Shown: piece after piece, positions 1-12,129 of the stretch | How the letters are laid out: every line of letters begins with the position of its first letter | Position numbering within the stretch: the stretch's first letter is position 1 | Origin: Vesta saturnalis | Lineage: Eukaryota > Arthropoda > Insecta > Coleoptera > Lampyridae | Direction of reading: 5' to 3' | NCBI GenBank assembly: GCA_036346205.1 | Contig: JARFJB010000902.1 | Location: 1,125,001 to 1,189,000 of the forward strand | DNA length: 64,000 nucleotides | Program-made: the position numbers and the translations under genes | Notes under the pieces: generated by a model | Told to the model about the DNA's origin: nothing | The model's database searches: none | The model's input: the letters and a program-made list of their open reading frames with translations, nothing else

Positions 1-2500
1 TACTAACTCTGTTATAATTTAAGCCCGTGTGAATTAATAGATCTCGTGTACAATATTTTGTTGTTCCAAACATAATTTTGATAATTGCAGTTAATTTTAA
101 TTATGCCTTTGTTGAAATATGATATAATTTAATTTGACTCCCAACATTTCCGAAAATACAATTTTTTGTTCCATTTTGTTAGACTGAATTTTTTGATTGG
201 GATTTTTTCTTTTGTTTCATTTAAAAGTATTTTCCCCATTTCTGCCATGATTAATAGTTGTCGCAGCCCGTATAGACCTTAAAGATCCTTAATACTTAAT
301 TACTTTATTGATTTAAGTTTTCTGTCACAGTTTGCTATTTTTTTTAACATTTGAATTTTATTATTCTTAATATTTGGAACCATTATTTTTTTTAACCCAC
401 GTAACTTTTGGCAACAGCTAATTATCAAGAATTATTTTTTTTTTTGCACAACTAGTATTTCTCTATTGAATTCATACTACCGGAACCATCCCTTTCCGAC
501 TCAACTAAGACAGAACTCCGGAGTACCGTCACCGCTGTACATCTTCGGAAACCGAAAAACTGTAACGTTTTTTATCGCGTGAACAAAGCTACTGATGTCC
601 AAGTTAGGAGGTGTGACATGGCCCCTTTTAAGATACCCGGTAGCCTCTTTGGAAAGCACTTGGGTGCGTAGGCGCGTGGTTGGCTTAAAAACAGATTGAA
701 AAGTTAAAAAGAGCACCGTTTGAAGAATCAAACTACCTTAAAAATTTCTTTTCGAACAAATAAAAAATTTTCATTTTATCAGGATACATAAACTTACTAC
801 ATAACGCAGGACGATATTGTACGCGACGTTGCCACGTTTCATCATATAAAAATAAGTACGTTAGTTATAAAGCTTCGTCCACTCGATCAAATTAAGATAA
901 AAGCATCCGAAAGCATTCGGTTGGTTGGAAGACAGACTAGTAAAACCCCACGTTTCCCCAGTTGGTTATACTCGCAGGTATTGTGTATTGCCTAACAACC
1001 AGTACATAAACTTGGTAAAACGCAAAATTCGAAAATACTAAAGTTAAGTGAAATATTAATAATTCACAATTAGACAAAAATCAGGTACTGTAACTAAGAC
1101 TGTTACACATTCCCTACGGAAAAAGAACAAATAACAGAGATTTGTGAACCTGCGGTAAACGTGTCACAAATTTCTTTAATTATCTGCTTTATGTATTCAC
1201 GGGTTGTGATCTACATAGATCTAAAATGGACGATTGATGTCGTAGACTGACTGTTTCAACTGTGTGACCATATTATCTTATCGTAAGTATCTAGGTTTGA
1301 AGGTTACTATATCATATCTAGGGCTCTGTACAATTTCTAGGTTACCGTATTATTTTTGCGTATCATATTACTTTCTTTGAAGCAACCGTCAGCTGCAAAG
1401 GACGAAATTACGTTTTTACGTATTTTTGAATTATATTTGCTTTTATTTCTTTCTTGAATATTACAATTCTAATTATACTACACTAAACGCTTAAATTATT
1501 GCTAAGACAAGATGTAATACATGCTCATATTTTGTTCTCCTTCTGATTAATCCGGCGTTTCCTTATCTTATCTATCCACTTCCCTTACACCTTATAAGCA
1601 TATATCTTTCTTTCCTTCTTTGTTCTTGCTTACATCGTCACCACCCTGTACAGATGTAATTTTTTGTAGACTCTTTTAATTTTTTTGTATGTTAGTGATC
1701 TTATCCGGGAGACTATAAAATTTGAGGGGGGGGGGGGGGTATCCGCTCTGTAGCTTTCGGGGAAATGTCTTGATTTATGTTTGAATTTTGAGTTGAAGTC
1801 TGATTTTTCTTCCTTGTATGATACTGTTGTAGTAAAGGTTGCACGTTTGAGCATCGAGTACCCCGATTTATTTCTCTTTTCACATTTTTAGGACTAGAGA
1901 GAAACAATTATCAAAGGAACACGTTCACAAACTAAAGAAACCTCAGATACCGCGAGTGCGGTGAGTGCAAGAAAACGGTACCCTAAGTGTTGTTTACATT
2001 AACATTATTTATTTAAGTAACACGGTTATACCCACAAAAGATTAGAGGAAACATGACTTGCTTTCATAATAATAATGCTTATTATTCCAAGAGACCTAAT
2101 ATTAAATATAGGACATGCGATGTAACAAATACAATGTACCTAAAACTTAAAATTAATAAACTTACTACCAGAGTAAAAGGCATGTTGCATTAACAAATTG
2201 TGCAAAGTTTAAATAAAATTTTTGAACACCATATGTTAATGCTATAGTTACGGCTAAGTTAACCTTCTAACCGGAATATTTTTATTTGAGCTCAAAATTC
2301 CTTGTAAGGGTAATTTGAGGGCGCTAATCACGAAAATGAAATTCATTTTTCGATAGACCAAGTAGTTTGGTCGCCAGGTTTAAATATAGGTAGGCCGACA
2401 TTAGGCGGGCATTCCGTTTCAGCTGAAGTTTCGTAAATGACAAAAGGCGGACATTCCGTTGAACGTATAATAAAATAAAAGAGAGGTGTGCAGTATTTTG
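1..2500. other. AT-rich region with no recognisable gene
   Basis: I see no coding sequence with recognisable similarity on either strand. Short open frames at 501-731 and 1630-1907 carry no family motif. A run of 14 G residues lies at 1726-1739. A short direct repeat (GGCGGGCATTCCGTT-like) occurs at about 2403 and 2446, just outside the piggyBac pseudogene, and may belong to its edge. The rest looks like ordinary intergenic DNA or unrecognisable old repeat. Confidence 0.5.
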
Positions 2501-2627
2501 TTGTTTATTTTCATACTAAAAAGAGTGAAATACAAAATAAAACATGATAGAATATAAGAAAAGCAATAAAGAAAAAGTAGTACGAAAAAACAGAACAGGT
2601 AGAAAAAAAATTGCGTAATTATGGTAT

Positions 2628-4835
2628 TCATGCCAGCATTTTCTGCTGGAAGTTGCACGTTCTTTTACAGCTACGGTCCAATTGATCAGGGCGATGCCTA
2701 ATGTCAACGAACCGAGCATCCTCAGGAATATCATACATGCGACGAGCACCTGGTGATTGTTGACCTACTTCTTTTTTGGAGGCATGAGATGGTCGACCAA
2801 CTGGTTTCCTGTCTGGAAGTAATGGGTACATCATCAACGACCGAGCAACTTCGGTTCTGAAAGCTACCAAATCCGGATAATCTGGTCGACCTGCATGAAC
2901 TCGTCGATATGGAAAATATGCATTTGTTAACGACATATCTAGAATATGGTACAATAATTTCAGGGAAGCACTTTTCGTTTTCAAACGAATGTGGTAACGA
3001 CCAATTAGACCGTCCGTCAGATCAACACCACCCATGTGATGATTGTATTCCCTGACGATTCGAGGACAATCAATTTTTTCATAGGTCTTTTCGCTTCTAC
3101 TAGAGTAACGGACGACTTTCTCTGGTTACTTATCTTGATTTAAAGAAAGGAAAGGTTTCACACCTACCTACGTTGATGCAAGACAAACTGCCTTATTGTC
3201 TTTCCAGATAACGGTTGATACTTCAATACCATGAACGTCATCTGTAAATCCTTCAGAGAAGCATCTAGGTTTCTTTTTCATGCCTTGCTGCGCTCCGAGA
3301 TAATGTTGTTGTTGGGAATTCGATTGGATCTAATTGTTCCCAGCGAATATATACTACGGCTCTTTAAATATACCTGTAATGGTATAGACGTATAAAAATT
3401 ACTAAAGTGAAGGATATAACTTTTATACTCAAGAATTTTCTCTGCTAAATGAACTACAACATTGCCAGTGGCTCCTAAGTCTGGTTTGCCAGGAAGTACC
3501 ACATTGCCGTTTTTACCAGAATATATTTGGAATCGGTGCTCATAACCTGCTGAATCACATAATAGGAAGAGCTTCCTCCCCCATTTGTGGATTTTTTTAA
3601 GCATTTATTGACGAAAACTGCTAATCATTTTTGTTGAGCACATTTGCTCATTAACACAGAGTCGAGGCAATTTAGGAACGGCATCAAATTTATCATTTAA
3701 GCAGTCAGCCACCTTCCGAATTTTGAACAACCGATCCTGGTTTCTTGGTTTCATCTGCAAAAAATCGTTGAAACAAACGTGGTGCCGAATGTCATAAAAC
3801 TTACTGGAGACAAAGTGGTTGAAGGTCGCTGTAAATCCTTCTCGTCCCCAGTAAGCTTCCACTTTTGGATAACAATATACGGACATGTAGATCAGACATG
3901 CAATATATTTTCGCGCCGTGTTGATATTACCTTGTCTGGCACCCAAGTTGGAGAAGTCGACTATCACTTTGAGTAACTCATCAGTTACAAAAAATTGGAA
4001 ACACTGAAGTAAAGATTTCAGTTCCAGGAACCGTTCAAGGAGACTGATATTACCTTGGAAGGCCACTCCATATTAATGCAGTTCTATTGCCATTTTCCTC
4101 CATCCCATCTCCTTGAAGTCTTTCGATTTTGGTTGTATTCCCTCAGGACCAACATTGAATCAGTCCGGGCCTGGAACAAATACAGGACCGTGTTCTGCCA
4201 TTATTGGAAGAGGGGAACGTGGTCTTTTTTTTTTCCTTCCCTTCAAACGAGGATGATCAACACCAATCCCACTTTCAGCTGATTTATGGAAAAAAAGAAA
4301 TAATAACAATACAAGACTTAGATTTAATTGAAAGTACAATTTGATTCCTATCTGAACTTGAGCAGCTTCTAAAGAATTCGATTCACCAGGTTCAGGTGAA
4401 AATTGTGTAGACTCGGCTAATGGCGAACTAGAGATCTGAAACATGAAACTGTTATGTGTTTTGATTGAATTAAAATACATGGATGTTACACTTACCTGAA
4501 CGTGAACAATGCCTTGTCACCAAATCGCTCATGTTGAAAGTAATGTTAATTGCGTCTTGTAACAAATCTGTTTCAGATCCTATCAACGTGTCAACTGACG
4601 CTTCGTCTTGTTGTGAAATTTGCCAGTCTGGATCGTTGACACTGTCATTGTCATCGAAATCAGCCTCGTATTCAGTCATAGTTAAATAATGATTTAAAAT
4701 ACCTTGTCTCACCGTTAAACAGGTTCCGTCAATATGGATGTCGTTTAAATATGTCACTAAGTGCGCGTGAAGGTAACATCCAGAGGCGTGCATGGTGTAA
4801 ATAATTTGTGTTATATGTAGTATAAAATAAAACAT
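2628..4835 (-). pseudogene. piggyBac-type transposase pseudogene (PGBD-like)
   Basis: This is a broken DDE transposase of the piggyBac superfamily, a cut-and-paste enzyme that works at TTAA sites. Going 5' to 3' on the minus strand: an acidic N-terminal piece (4835-4470, rich in D/E as in PGBD proteins); a Ser/Pro linker (4480-4160); the N-terminal core (4066-3605, with ARKYIACLIYMSVYCYP and FNDFLQMKPRNQDRLFKIR, typical of the DDE_Tnp_1_7 domain); the central part (3604-3278); and the C-terminal part (3035-2628, starting GGVDLTDGLIGRYHIRLKTK, close to the usual GGVDxxDQ motif). Frames change at least three times and there is no continuous frame, so it is inactive. I did not find convincing TTAA-flanked ends. 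Family assignment is firm from motif order; exact limits are not. Confidence 0.8.
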
Positions 4836-5465
4836 TATTTACGATGTAAAACTTCTACTGGTTATATAGTACATTATTTTAAAGTAAGGAAAACTAACGT
4901 TTTAAAGTGAGTGAAAAAAATTAATTATAGAAATATTTTTTATTATTTACCTTATTCAAAGAAAAATGGCATCTATATTGAAATAAATAATACTAGAACG
5001 TTATTTAAACACTATAAATTAGATAGAAGAGGCTTATTAGTTAAAGTTTTTATATTCATTCAAAATCATTTCCTTCATTGAATAATGAAAAAAATCACAC
5101 AATGTACCACTTTAACGCGTAAATAAGAAATAAAATCAAAGCAATGATTATTTCTCTATTTAAATTTGATTAAACATAACTTGTGATTAAAGTGCAATTT
5201 TTATTAAGAAATTGCATTTATTAATACATGTATTTCATCCCTTTACAAAACTTACCGTGTACGCTAATGGGCTACAGTTAAATTCGTAAAGTTATTTCAA
5301 GGACAAATTCAGTGAATGTTTTGTTCTTTAACAAACACATTAGTTAACATAGGATACAAAATACTGTACATGTTAGCCAACTAATACCTGTTTGTTTTGT
5401 ATGTATATATTTAAGATAGTTAGTGGTACTGATGTGACTGTACCTGAAACGACGGCTATATTGAC
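4836..5465. other. Gene-free AT-rich spacer
   Basis: No coding sequence or repeat that I recognise lies between the piggyBac pseudogene and the left LTR. An open frame at 5344-5538 on the minus strand overlaps the LTR and has no family features. Confidence 0.5.
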
Positions 5466-5661
5466 TGTAAGGTATATGTAAGATATACATGACAACGGTG
5501 CATATAAACAAGGTGTAACCAGGTACGTGAGACACCACTAGTTAGTTGCTACAGGCATTATGCAGATTCAGGTACATGTAACATTTCTTATATCATAGTA
5601 TATTGTAATAAGTACAAATAAATAAATAATATTACTTCTTGTGTTATGTAATATTATAACA
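5466..5661 (+). repeat. Left LTR (196 bp)
   Basis: Begins TGTAAGGTATATG and ends ATATTATAACA. It differs from the right LTR by very few bases (for example ATGACAACG against ATGGCAACG), which implies fairly recent insertion. An AATAAATAAATAATATT stretch near its 3' end could supply polyadenylation signals. Confidence 0.8.
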
Positions 5662-5938
5662 TGGTGTCAGGTGTTAATTAAAGAAAAGAAAAAAAAGAGA
5701 AGTAAAGGTTAGGTTAACCACGTGTTATAAAAAAAAAAAAACGAAGAGAGCAAAGCTAGAAATTGCTAAATCGTAAACTAAATGGATTCTTTTAAATACA
5801 CCAACTCTTGCAAATTTAGGTGATAGTAATAATGTTAATACTCAAAGGCCAATTAGGATAAGGAAACTTCCTAATCATTTGAATGACTATGTTATAAACC
5901 CAATTTATGATTATAACTTGTAAAATAAAGAGGGAATG

Positions 5939-6134
5939 TGTAAGGTATATGTAAGATATACATGGCAACGGTGCATATAAACAAGGTGTAACCAGGTACG
6001 TGAGACACCACTAGTTAGTTGCTACAGGCATTATGCAGATTCAGGTACATGTAACATTTCTTATATCATAGTATATTGTAATAAGTACAAATAAATAAAT
6101 AATATTACTTCTTGTGTTATGTAATATTATAACA
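5939..6134 (+). repeat. Right LTR (196 bp)
   Basis: Near-perfect direct copy of 5466-5661, preceded by the purine tract. It is followed by TGG, the first bases of the primer-binding site, rather than by unique host DNA. That marks a recombination junction. Confidence 0.8.
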
Positions 6135-6226
6135 TGGAGTATATTGTAATAAGTACAAATAAATAAATAATATTACTTCTTGTGTTATGTAATATTATAA
6201 CCTGTTATGTAATATTATAACCTGAC
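6135..6226 (+). repeat. Truncated extra copies of the LTR 3' end
   Basis: After TGG (6135-6137), bases 6138-6201 repeat the last 64 or so bases of the LTR, and 6205-6221 repeat its last 17 (TTATGTAATATTATAAC). The LTR tail is therefore present three times in a row. This fits slippage or unequal exchange after insertion of a longer LTR array. Confidence 0.7.
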
Positions 6227-6538
6227 AAACTACAACAATGATTGACCGAAAAAAACTGCTTTTTACAGAATTGTTATTAAAAGTTTATTCCAAGTTTCTG
6301 GTGAAGTTAGGCAAAAATATTTATTTCAACTTGGATTGACATTTCATAAACGTACATAGATTTTTGCTTTTTCAATTATTCCTTTATCTATATTTGTATT
6401 ACAACAAAATATTTTTTTTTTACTCATTAATAAATTAACCAGGACTTTCAAGGTAAGTTAATTCGTGTACTTTATGCCTTTTATGTATTATACAAAACAT
6501 AATTGACTTATATGTTTAAGCAATAAAATAAAATATAT
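6227..6538. other. AT-rich spacer without a gene
   Basis: No coding or repeat signal is recognised between the LTR element and the hairpin upstream of the Crypton remnant. Confidence 0.4.
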
Positions 6539-6653
6539 AAAACATTAGTTTATAATGTAAGCGATTATGATAGTAGTGATTGATATAACACGAACGAAGT
6601 GATTGTTATAACAAAAACGACTATCATAATCGCACATTATAAACGAATGTTTT
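6539..6653. repeat. Imperfect palindrome upstream of the Crypton
   Basis: Arms of about 33-35 bases (6539-6575 against 6621-6653, containing GCGATTATGATAG and CTATCATAATCGC) can form a long hairpin. The loop carries a shorter repeated motif (TGATATAACA and TGTTATAACA around ACGAACGAAGT). It lies about 90 bp before the first Crypton coding segment and may be that element's 5' boundary. Confidence 0.65.
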
Positions 6654-6742
6654 ACGCTATTTTGTAGTCGAGTAGACGCAATGGAACATCAGTTAAATTT
6701 TACTTTTATCTTCATCTTAACAAAACTACGAAAAATACAAAA

Positions 6743-7870
6743 TTGCAAAGTGTGCTAGTTGCTATGGCATTTTTTCCAAACAATTCATCTTTTTCCGGAA
6801 AAACTACAATAAAAATGGAAGTGTCATCATTAAAAGACGAAGTTAGTAAAAAAGCGGAAGAAGCAGAGCTCAGTTTGGTCCCCAGAAGATCTGAAACCGC
6901 TTACAACAAAGAATTTGAAAAATTGTCGTAAGACGAAAAAGTGTGGAAACTGTGACAGAAGAAGTTCTACTTGCTTACTTTTTGGACCAGGTATTACGAA
7001 ACCTTTTAATTATGCTCATATTTATTCTTTTTTCTTTTATTAGTCGAAGGTGTACAAAGCCTCATCTTTATGGTGTACTTTTTCAAAACTGAAATGTATG
7101 CTGTGAATAAAAAATAAAGTGGATATTGACAGGTTCCCAAAATTGATTGGTTTCATAAAAAGTCGTTCTATTGGTTATGTACCAGAAAAATCGCAGGTAT
7201 TTTCAAAAGAGCAATTAACGGAGTTTTTGGCAACGAAAAATATTTGCTTTTGAAGGTACGATTTCAATAATGTCAAAGCTACTGTCGTTAAACTAATATG
7301 ATTGTAGGTGGTTGTCATTTATGGTTTGTTTGGGGCGTGTAGAAGAGTAGAATTCTATAACTTATGCACAAACCATGTTGTAGAGGAAGGCTCCGTTTTG
7401 ATTGTTCACGTTAAGGATACCAAAACCCATCGGCCAAGAACGTTAACTATTTTGAATGAATCTGGAGGAATCGATTATACTGAATTGATCAAAAAGTATA
7501 GAAATTTGCGACCAAAGCATTGCAAAATTCAAAAGTTTTTTTTTGTTTTATAATAACGGTAAATGCACCTGCAACGCCGTTGGAATCAACACATTTGGAC
7601 AGATTCCTAGAAATATTGCAAAGACTTGGAGTTACCGAATGCTGAACTGTATACGGGGCATTCATTCCGAAGGACCTCTGCAACAATTCTGGCAGACAGT
7701 GGTGCCGATATTAGGGTGCTTAAAAGACACGGCGATTGGAAAAGTGACGCAGTAGCAGAGAGGTATGTGACAGATTTGCTAGAAAATAAAAAAAAAATTG
7801 TCCGAAGACTTGGGTCATCGAATGGAACCTGCAGTATTTCTACATGTGAATCGATTGTCAAGAGTTTCAA
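6743..7870 (+). pseudogene. Crypton-type tyrosine recombinase (decayed, with introns)
   Basis: Cryptons are DNA transposons that move with a tyrosine recombinase. The segments read in order: N-terminal part with VPRRSETAYNKEFEKL (to 6930); VTEEVLLAYFLDQ before a GT at about 6992; SKVYKASSLWC after an AG; RFPKLIGFIKSRSIGYVPEK; then, after two more GT-AG gaps, VVIYGLFGACRRVEFYNLC (7308 onward), which carries the first catalytic Arg. The C-terminal part at 7626-7800 has TGHSFRRTSATILADSGADI and LKRHGDWKSDAVAERYV, giving the H-x-x-R pair, the H/W position and the Tyr nucleophile. At least two frameshifts, around 7545 and 7620, and an in-frame stop mean it is dead. The intron borders are my reading of GT and AG positions. 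The family call rests on the H-x-x-R...Y signature with the insect Crypton layout. Confidence 0.75.
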
Positions 7871-7972
7871 GTTCTGGACTTACAATTACCGGAATTTCAA
7901 ATTGTACATTTTATACAGTATAGTACAAATATGCTTTGTTTGTGTTCTATCTTGGCTGTTGTCATGGTGCCT

Positions 7973-8013
7973 TTATGGCACGATAAATCGCTGTAATGAA
8001 AATCGTGCCATAA
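7973..8013. repeat. Hairpin downstream of the Crypton
   Basis: A perfect 12-bp inverted repeat (TTATGGCACGAT and ATCGTGCCATAA) separated by 17 bases lies about 100 bp after the recombinase C-terminus. It could be the 3' boundary of the element or a transcription or replication signal of it. Confidence 0.55.
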
Positions 8014-8204
8014 TATGACAGATTATAAACAATTTTTAGTGTGTCGAGACAAAAGACTACTCCACTACAAAGAATCTTAAAAACCAAAACATTAAATAAG
8101 TAAAGTTAAATTGACAACATTGTGCATATTTCAGTATAAGCAATTGTTACAGGTCTTTCTTATGGTACATGTTATAAAGCAGTCAAACGTCAATTGTGCA
8201 AGAA

Positions 8205-8955
8205 TTACTTACTACCTTTAGATTTTCAAAAGCGTTTAGAATATTGCCAATGGTTCAACAACTTGAGAGATGACGAAATACTGAACTTAAGTTTCTTTAC
8301 GGATGACGCATGGTTCCATTTATCTGGTTATGTGATTTTATTTTCCTATTTTTAATTAAACTTAATAAACATGTACCTACTGTATTATGTATGTAAATAT
8401 AATTAAATAAAGCTAAATTAAAAAATAATGAAATGTTAATTCAAAATAAACGTAAATTACAATTTTTCAAGTTTGTGTACGCCTACATAGGCAATTCGTC
8501 ATTCACGAAAGTTTTTTGTCATTTATGGTAGCATTTATTTTAAAATCTGCATTTACGCCACTGGACATAGCACAATTTTTATTTTAAGGATGCAGAACAG
8601 TGCTCTAAGAGCGGCACGGTCAAACAATAGTGATCGCACTGTATATCAAGTAATATATTTGTAAATAAGATACCGATGCTCTAATAATGCTATAAAGTTA
8701 TTTCAAATAATGCAGACATTCCTTGGCCGGCGCGGCGCGTTCACCAGACCTTTCTCGGTTAGACTAATATTTATGGAGAACAATGAAAATTTTATTGACA
8801 AAACTGTACCCGATGATATTCATGCTTTACGAAGAAAAATAATTACGACGTTAAGGACCAAAATACGAAGAAGAGACATTGTAAGAGCAATACAAAATTT
8901 AAGCAGACGCATAAACCTATGTTAGAGGTCGATGGTGAACCCTTTGAGCATCTGT
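8205..8955 (+). pseudogene. DDE transposase scraps (IS630/Tc1-mariner superfamily)
   Basis: Two pieces of what was probably one gene. The first (about 8205-8330) reads LPLDFQKRLEYCQWFNNL followed by SFFTDDAWFHLSGYV. That is the first catalytic Asp motif of the transposase group with F-F-S/T-D-E-A-W-F-H-L-S-G. The second (about 8715-8955) reads FIDKTVPDDIHALRRKI and later VDGEPFEHLL, the usual end of such proteins. The middle third, with the other two acidic residues, is missing or unreadable (8340-8710). Not functional. Confidence 0.6.
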
Positions 8956-9063
8956 TATAATCCTTCTTCTTTCAGTTATGTTCATTATACATTCATAGTT
9001 CAGCTTTTATCTATTATTATTAGGATTAACTATTGAACTTTAATAGATATTTATGTATTAAGA

Positions 9064-9158
9064 GCATAATCAGAAGATTATGGCTCGAGGGAATGTTAAA
9101 AGCCCGACGCGAAGCGGAGGGCTTTTATATTCCTGAGAGCCATAATCTACAATTATGC
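9064..9158. repeat. Long palindrome (95 bp)
   Basis: Arms of about 40 bases (starting GCATAAT and ending ATTATGC; inner arms AAAAGCCC and GGGCTTTT) surround the loop GACGCGAAGCGGA. The arms match with few breaks, so a strong hairpin or cruciform is possible. It shares the ATTATGGC word and the CGAAG loop style with the hairpins near the Crypton at 6539 and 7973, so the three may belong to one element type. Confidence 0.65.
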
Positions 9159-9739
9159 CCGTGGTACATACAATGTTTTATTTTATTTTGCATCATGAAA
9201 ATGGAACAATATTTTAAAAAGATTCAGTATTTTCGGCAAGTTTTTAATGCAAATGCAGTGAAATAAAGTCGACAGTAGGCTAATTTGTTGTTTCAACAAT
9301 TCTTTTAACTTACGTGACATATCATGTCATGTGTTTGCTGTCAATCATGCTGCTTAGCAACAATGACATTTCCTTGCTATAAAGACCACATTACGCCCGC
9401 ATTTGGGGGCGTATAAAGAACATTATGGTGGCAAAATAAAATAAAAACTTTAAATTTAATGGAAACGTTTTTGTCTGAAATTATGTTTGTTAGAATATAG
9501 TTTTGAGCAGGTTGTTGCTTTTCTTCTTCATAACAGAATTTTTCCATGAATCATAATAAATAAAAACAAATAAATTTTTAATTTAATCAAAATATGTTTT
9601 TTAAACAAAAGAATATATGTTCTTTCCAAAGCACTATTCGCAATTTACCATATTTTGAGGGAATCCCACTATGTGGTATATCATTGTAATCAACAAAAAG
9701 AGCTTCATTCAAAAATGTAAAAATGTAATGTGGCTGCCA

Positions 9740-10048
9740 TAAGAAACACCAAAGTTAGCATAACTTCTAGATCCAGAGTACCTTGAAATTTTCTCGTAAA
9801 CAAGTGCCTTAATAATGTGTATCAGTTTAAAACCTCCACCTTTTGAAATTTTCGGTATAGAACGGAAAATCGAGAATTGAAAATTTCGTTTTTTTTTAAA
9901 TCTCGGCAACCTCTGAAAACATCCGAAATTTCGTAACCACATATTATTGAACACCAAACTGCGCAACTTTGCCCTACTTTAAATGGTATTGTGTCTCTTC
10001 AAATAACTGAGATCCCCATTTTGGAGCTCAAAAAACGGCCACCCTGTA
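9740..10048. repeat. Single terminal arm of a mariner-like element
   Basis: The segment ends CGGCCACCCTGTATATA, the same tip style (CCCTG-TA) as the mariner ends elsewhere in this window. The sequence before it has the same base-composition style as those arms. I found no inverted partner nearby, so this would be a solo arm. The left limit is a guess. Confidence 0.4.
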
Positions 10049-10049
10049 T

Positions 10050-12129
10050 ATATAAAACGTAACAGTTCTAATTTTCATTACGTAACCGTATTACGTAATG
10101 AAGAATTTACACATATAGTAGAGAATTTCGTTATTCGTTTGTTAGGTATATAGGAGTAGAAAAAAGTGTTTTCGATGTTGGTCGATGCTCAAAATGAGAC
10201 AAGAAAAAAGCGAAGTTTTTAGTAGCAGTGGATATCTCCACATATAACAAGTGGATGGAAGAGGCAACAGGATGGACTGGATCATAAACAGACACAAAAG
10301 AAAAACGAAAGCAAAGTGATATGACAACCATCAATTCTCAAGTTTTCTACTGTTAAGCATCAGATAACGACATTCCACTGCTTGATTTCAGAAGGGACAT
10401 TGCTTGAACTTACCTCACTACTACTTGACTCTCCAACTAGCCTAACCTAAGAAGCGTCAGAACACATGCATTACCTAAACCATTGAAAAACGAGTTCTAG
10501 AATTGGTGTGGTTTGATTCATTTGGATATTTTGTTGGCAGAAGTACTCATCGAAAACAAAAACTACCATTAAAACTAGTGTCAATAGTATCTATAGATAT
10601 AGCTATATATAGATAGTAGTATATTACATACCGAGGCGGAAAGTGTTCCATTCCTGTCGAGAGAAGTATAGTTCCCCGAGAGATGTAGCCTCGAGGTAAA
10701 CTAGTTCTCGAGACAGGGGAATAGTACTTTTGCCGAGGTTTGTATACGACTTTATTCACAATTAAAGAACAAGCAACATTATACAGTTAAAATCAAAAAA
10801 TTTTGGAACATGTATCACGGCTTCTCGTTTAATATTGAAGGTCGTGACAATGCGACTTGAATGAGAAGCCATAAATGTTATGCTTACTATTTTTGTATTG
10901 GTTTTATCGTTAATTTTTATCAATAACTCAATTATTAAATATGCTTATTAAAGAAAACGTGTAGTTTGTTTCCATCTATTACTTGCGTTCACTCACCATC
11001 TACGCACGTGAGAAAATGTGGTTGCACAATCTTGACCCTTTATTAAAATTGGCAAGATGTCAATTTGACATTGGTAGTTTAAATCGATAGTAGCTCCCCC
11101 ACAGGTTGGAAAGTGATCCACTACTGACCGTTTCATCTCATTACTGTCTCTTTTTTTTTGTTATTACTAACCGCTTAAAGTAAACCCGTAGAATCATTCA
11201 CTTTTCAACCTGTAAAGGGTTAGAAAAGCGGATGTTACAAAAGTCGTATAATGTTTTCATAGCCTAAATAGATACTAATTCAGAATCATGTTTTTTCCAC
11301 TACATGTGCCAGGGTCCTCACTTGGGACATTTTGCTTTTTATTGATAAACCTTAAAGTATATCAAATATTTTTACATTTTTTTGTTATTTACAATTTTTT
11401 TTATTTGTACTGCATATTTGCAATCTACTATTAGTATTAGTATTAAGTAAATTTTATAATATGTATGTAATATCTATGTATAACATATGAATGAGCACAG
11501 AAATTTTATTTTATTTCAATTTAGTAGAAGAGATTTATTACTCTACAGTACCCTGTATGTGGTTTTCCTGGAGAAGTAAACTGCAATCTACATTTACTAC
11601 AAGAAGCTTTTCACGTTAATTCGCCTAGCTTTTGTAGTATCAATTGGCTTTTGTTGTTGGAAGCGGGAATTGCATCGAGGCCACAATACACACCTGTATA
11701 GGACGGATTTGTTTAAGGGAAGAAAAGAAGATTGCAAGTTTAGAGAGGTTTTTGCATGTATTTTGGTAAATGCTTAATAATTAAAAAGGTTACATAATAA
11801 TCTAGTAAACGTGCCTCCATTATTGAATTGAATTTATATCTAGAGGATTATTACGTCAGCTTTCGATTGCATGTTTAGTAGTAGCGTTAAAACGGCGTGC
11901 CCTTGGTTCACGCATCTTGTTTTTCTTTGTAATGATGAATTAAAGTTGTTTTGTTTGTTGTTTTGAATAAATATATATAATAAGGTTTGATTGTTATCAT
12001 AATTGCATTATAAACATCCCAGAAGTTCTATGGAGCAAAGGGTTTTTCTTATTGCGCTGAGTTATAGTCGAGGCACATAAAGAAATAATTAACATTCATT
12101 TCAATTAAAAGATTAAAAGGATTAATTAT
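10050..12129. other. Gene-free region with small hairpins
   Basis: No coding sequence is recognised. Two hairpins are visible: 10650-10722 (ATTCCTGTC...GACAGGGGAAT with TCTCGAG words) and 10817-10872 (GGCTTCTCGTT...AATGAGAAGCC). A minus-strand open frame at 10547-10759 runs through the first hairpin and is unlikely to be a gene. Confidence 0.45.

Larger units (their letters stand above)
5466..6134 (+). mobile_element. Internally deleted LTR retrotransposon (TRIM-like)
   Basis: Two nearly identical 196-bp direct repeats (5466-5661 and 5939-6134) start TGTAAGG and end TATAACA, obeying the TG...CA rule of LTRs. Directly after the left copy is TGGTGTCAGGTG, in the primer-binding-site position. 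Directly before the right copy is a purine tract (AAATAAAGAGGGAATG), in the polypurine-tract position. The internal region is only 277 bp. Its last part reads RPIRIRKLPNHLNDYV followed by PIYDYNL and a stop, resembling the basic tail of a retroelement polyprotein. No gag, protease, RT or integrase remains, so it could move only with help from a full-length relative. A possible short duplication is TTGAC at 5461-5465 against CTGAC at 6222-6226. Confidence 0.75.

Noticed and set aside
501..731. 76-residue minus-strand frame
   Set aside because: No motif, no homologue I recognise, and no supporting context.
2419..2749. Hydrophobic minus-strand frames (LFFYLFCFFVLLFLY type)
   Set aside because: Produced by A/T-rich low-complexity DNA at the 3' end of the piggyBac pseudogene; no membrane-protein family recognised.
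10547..10759. 70-residue frame with repeated Arg/Gly/Ser words
   Set aside because: It runs through an inverted repeat with TCGAG words; coding is unlikely.
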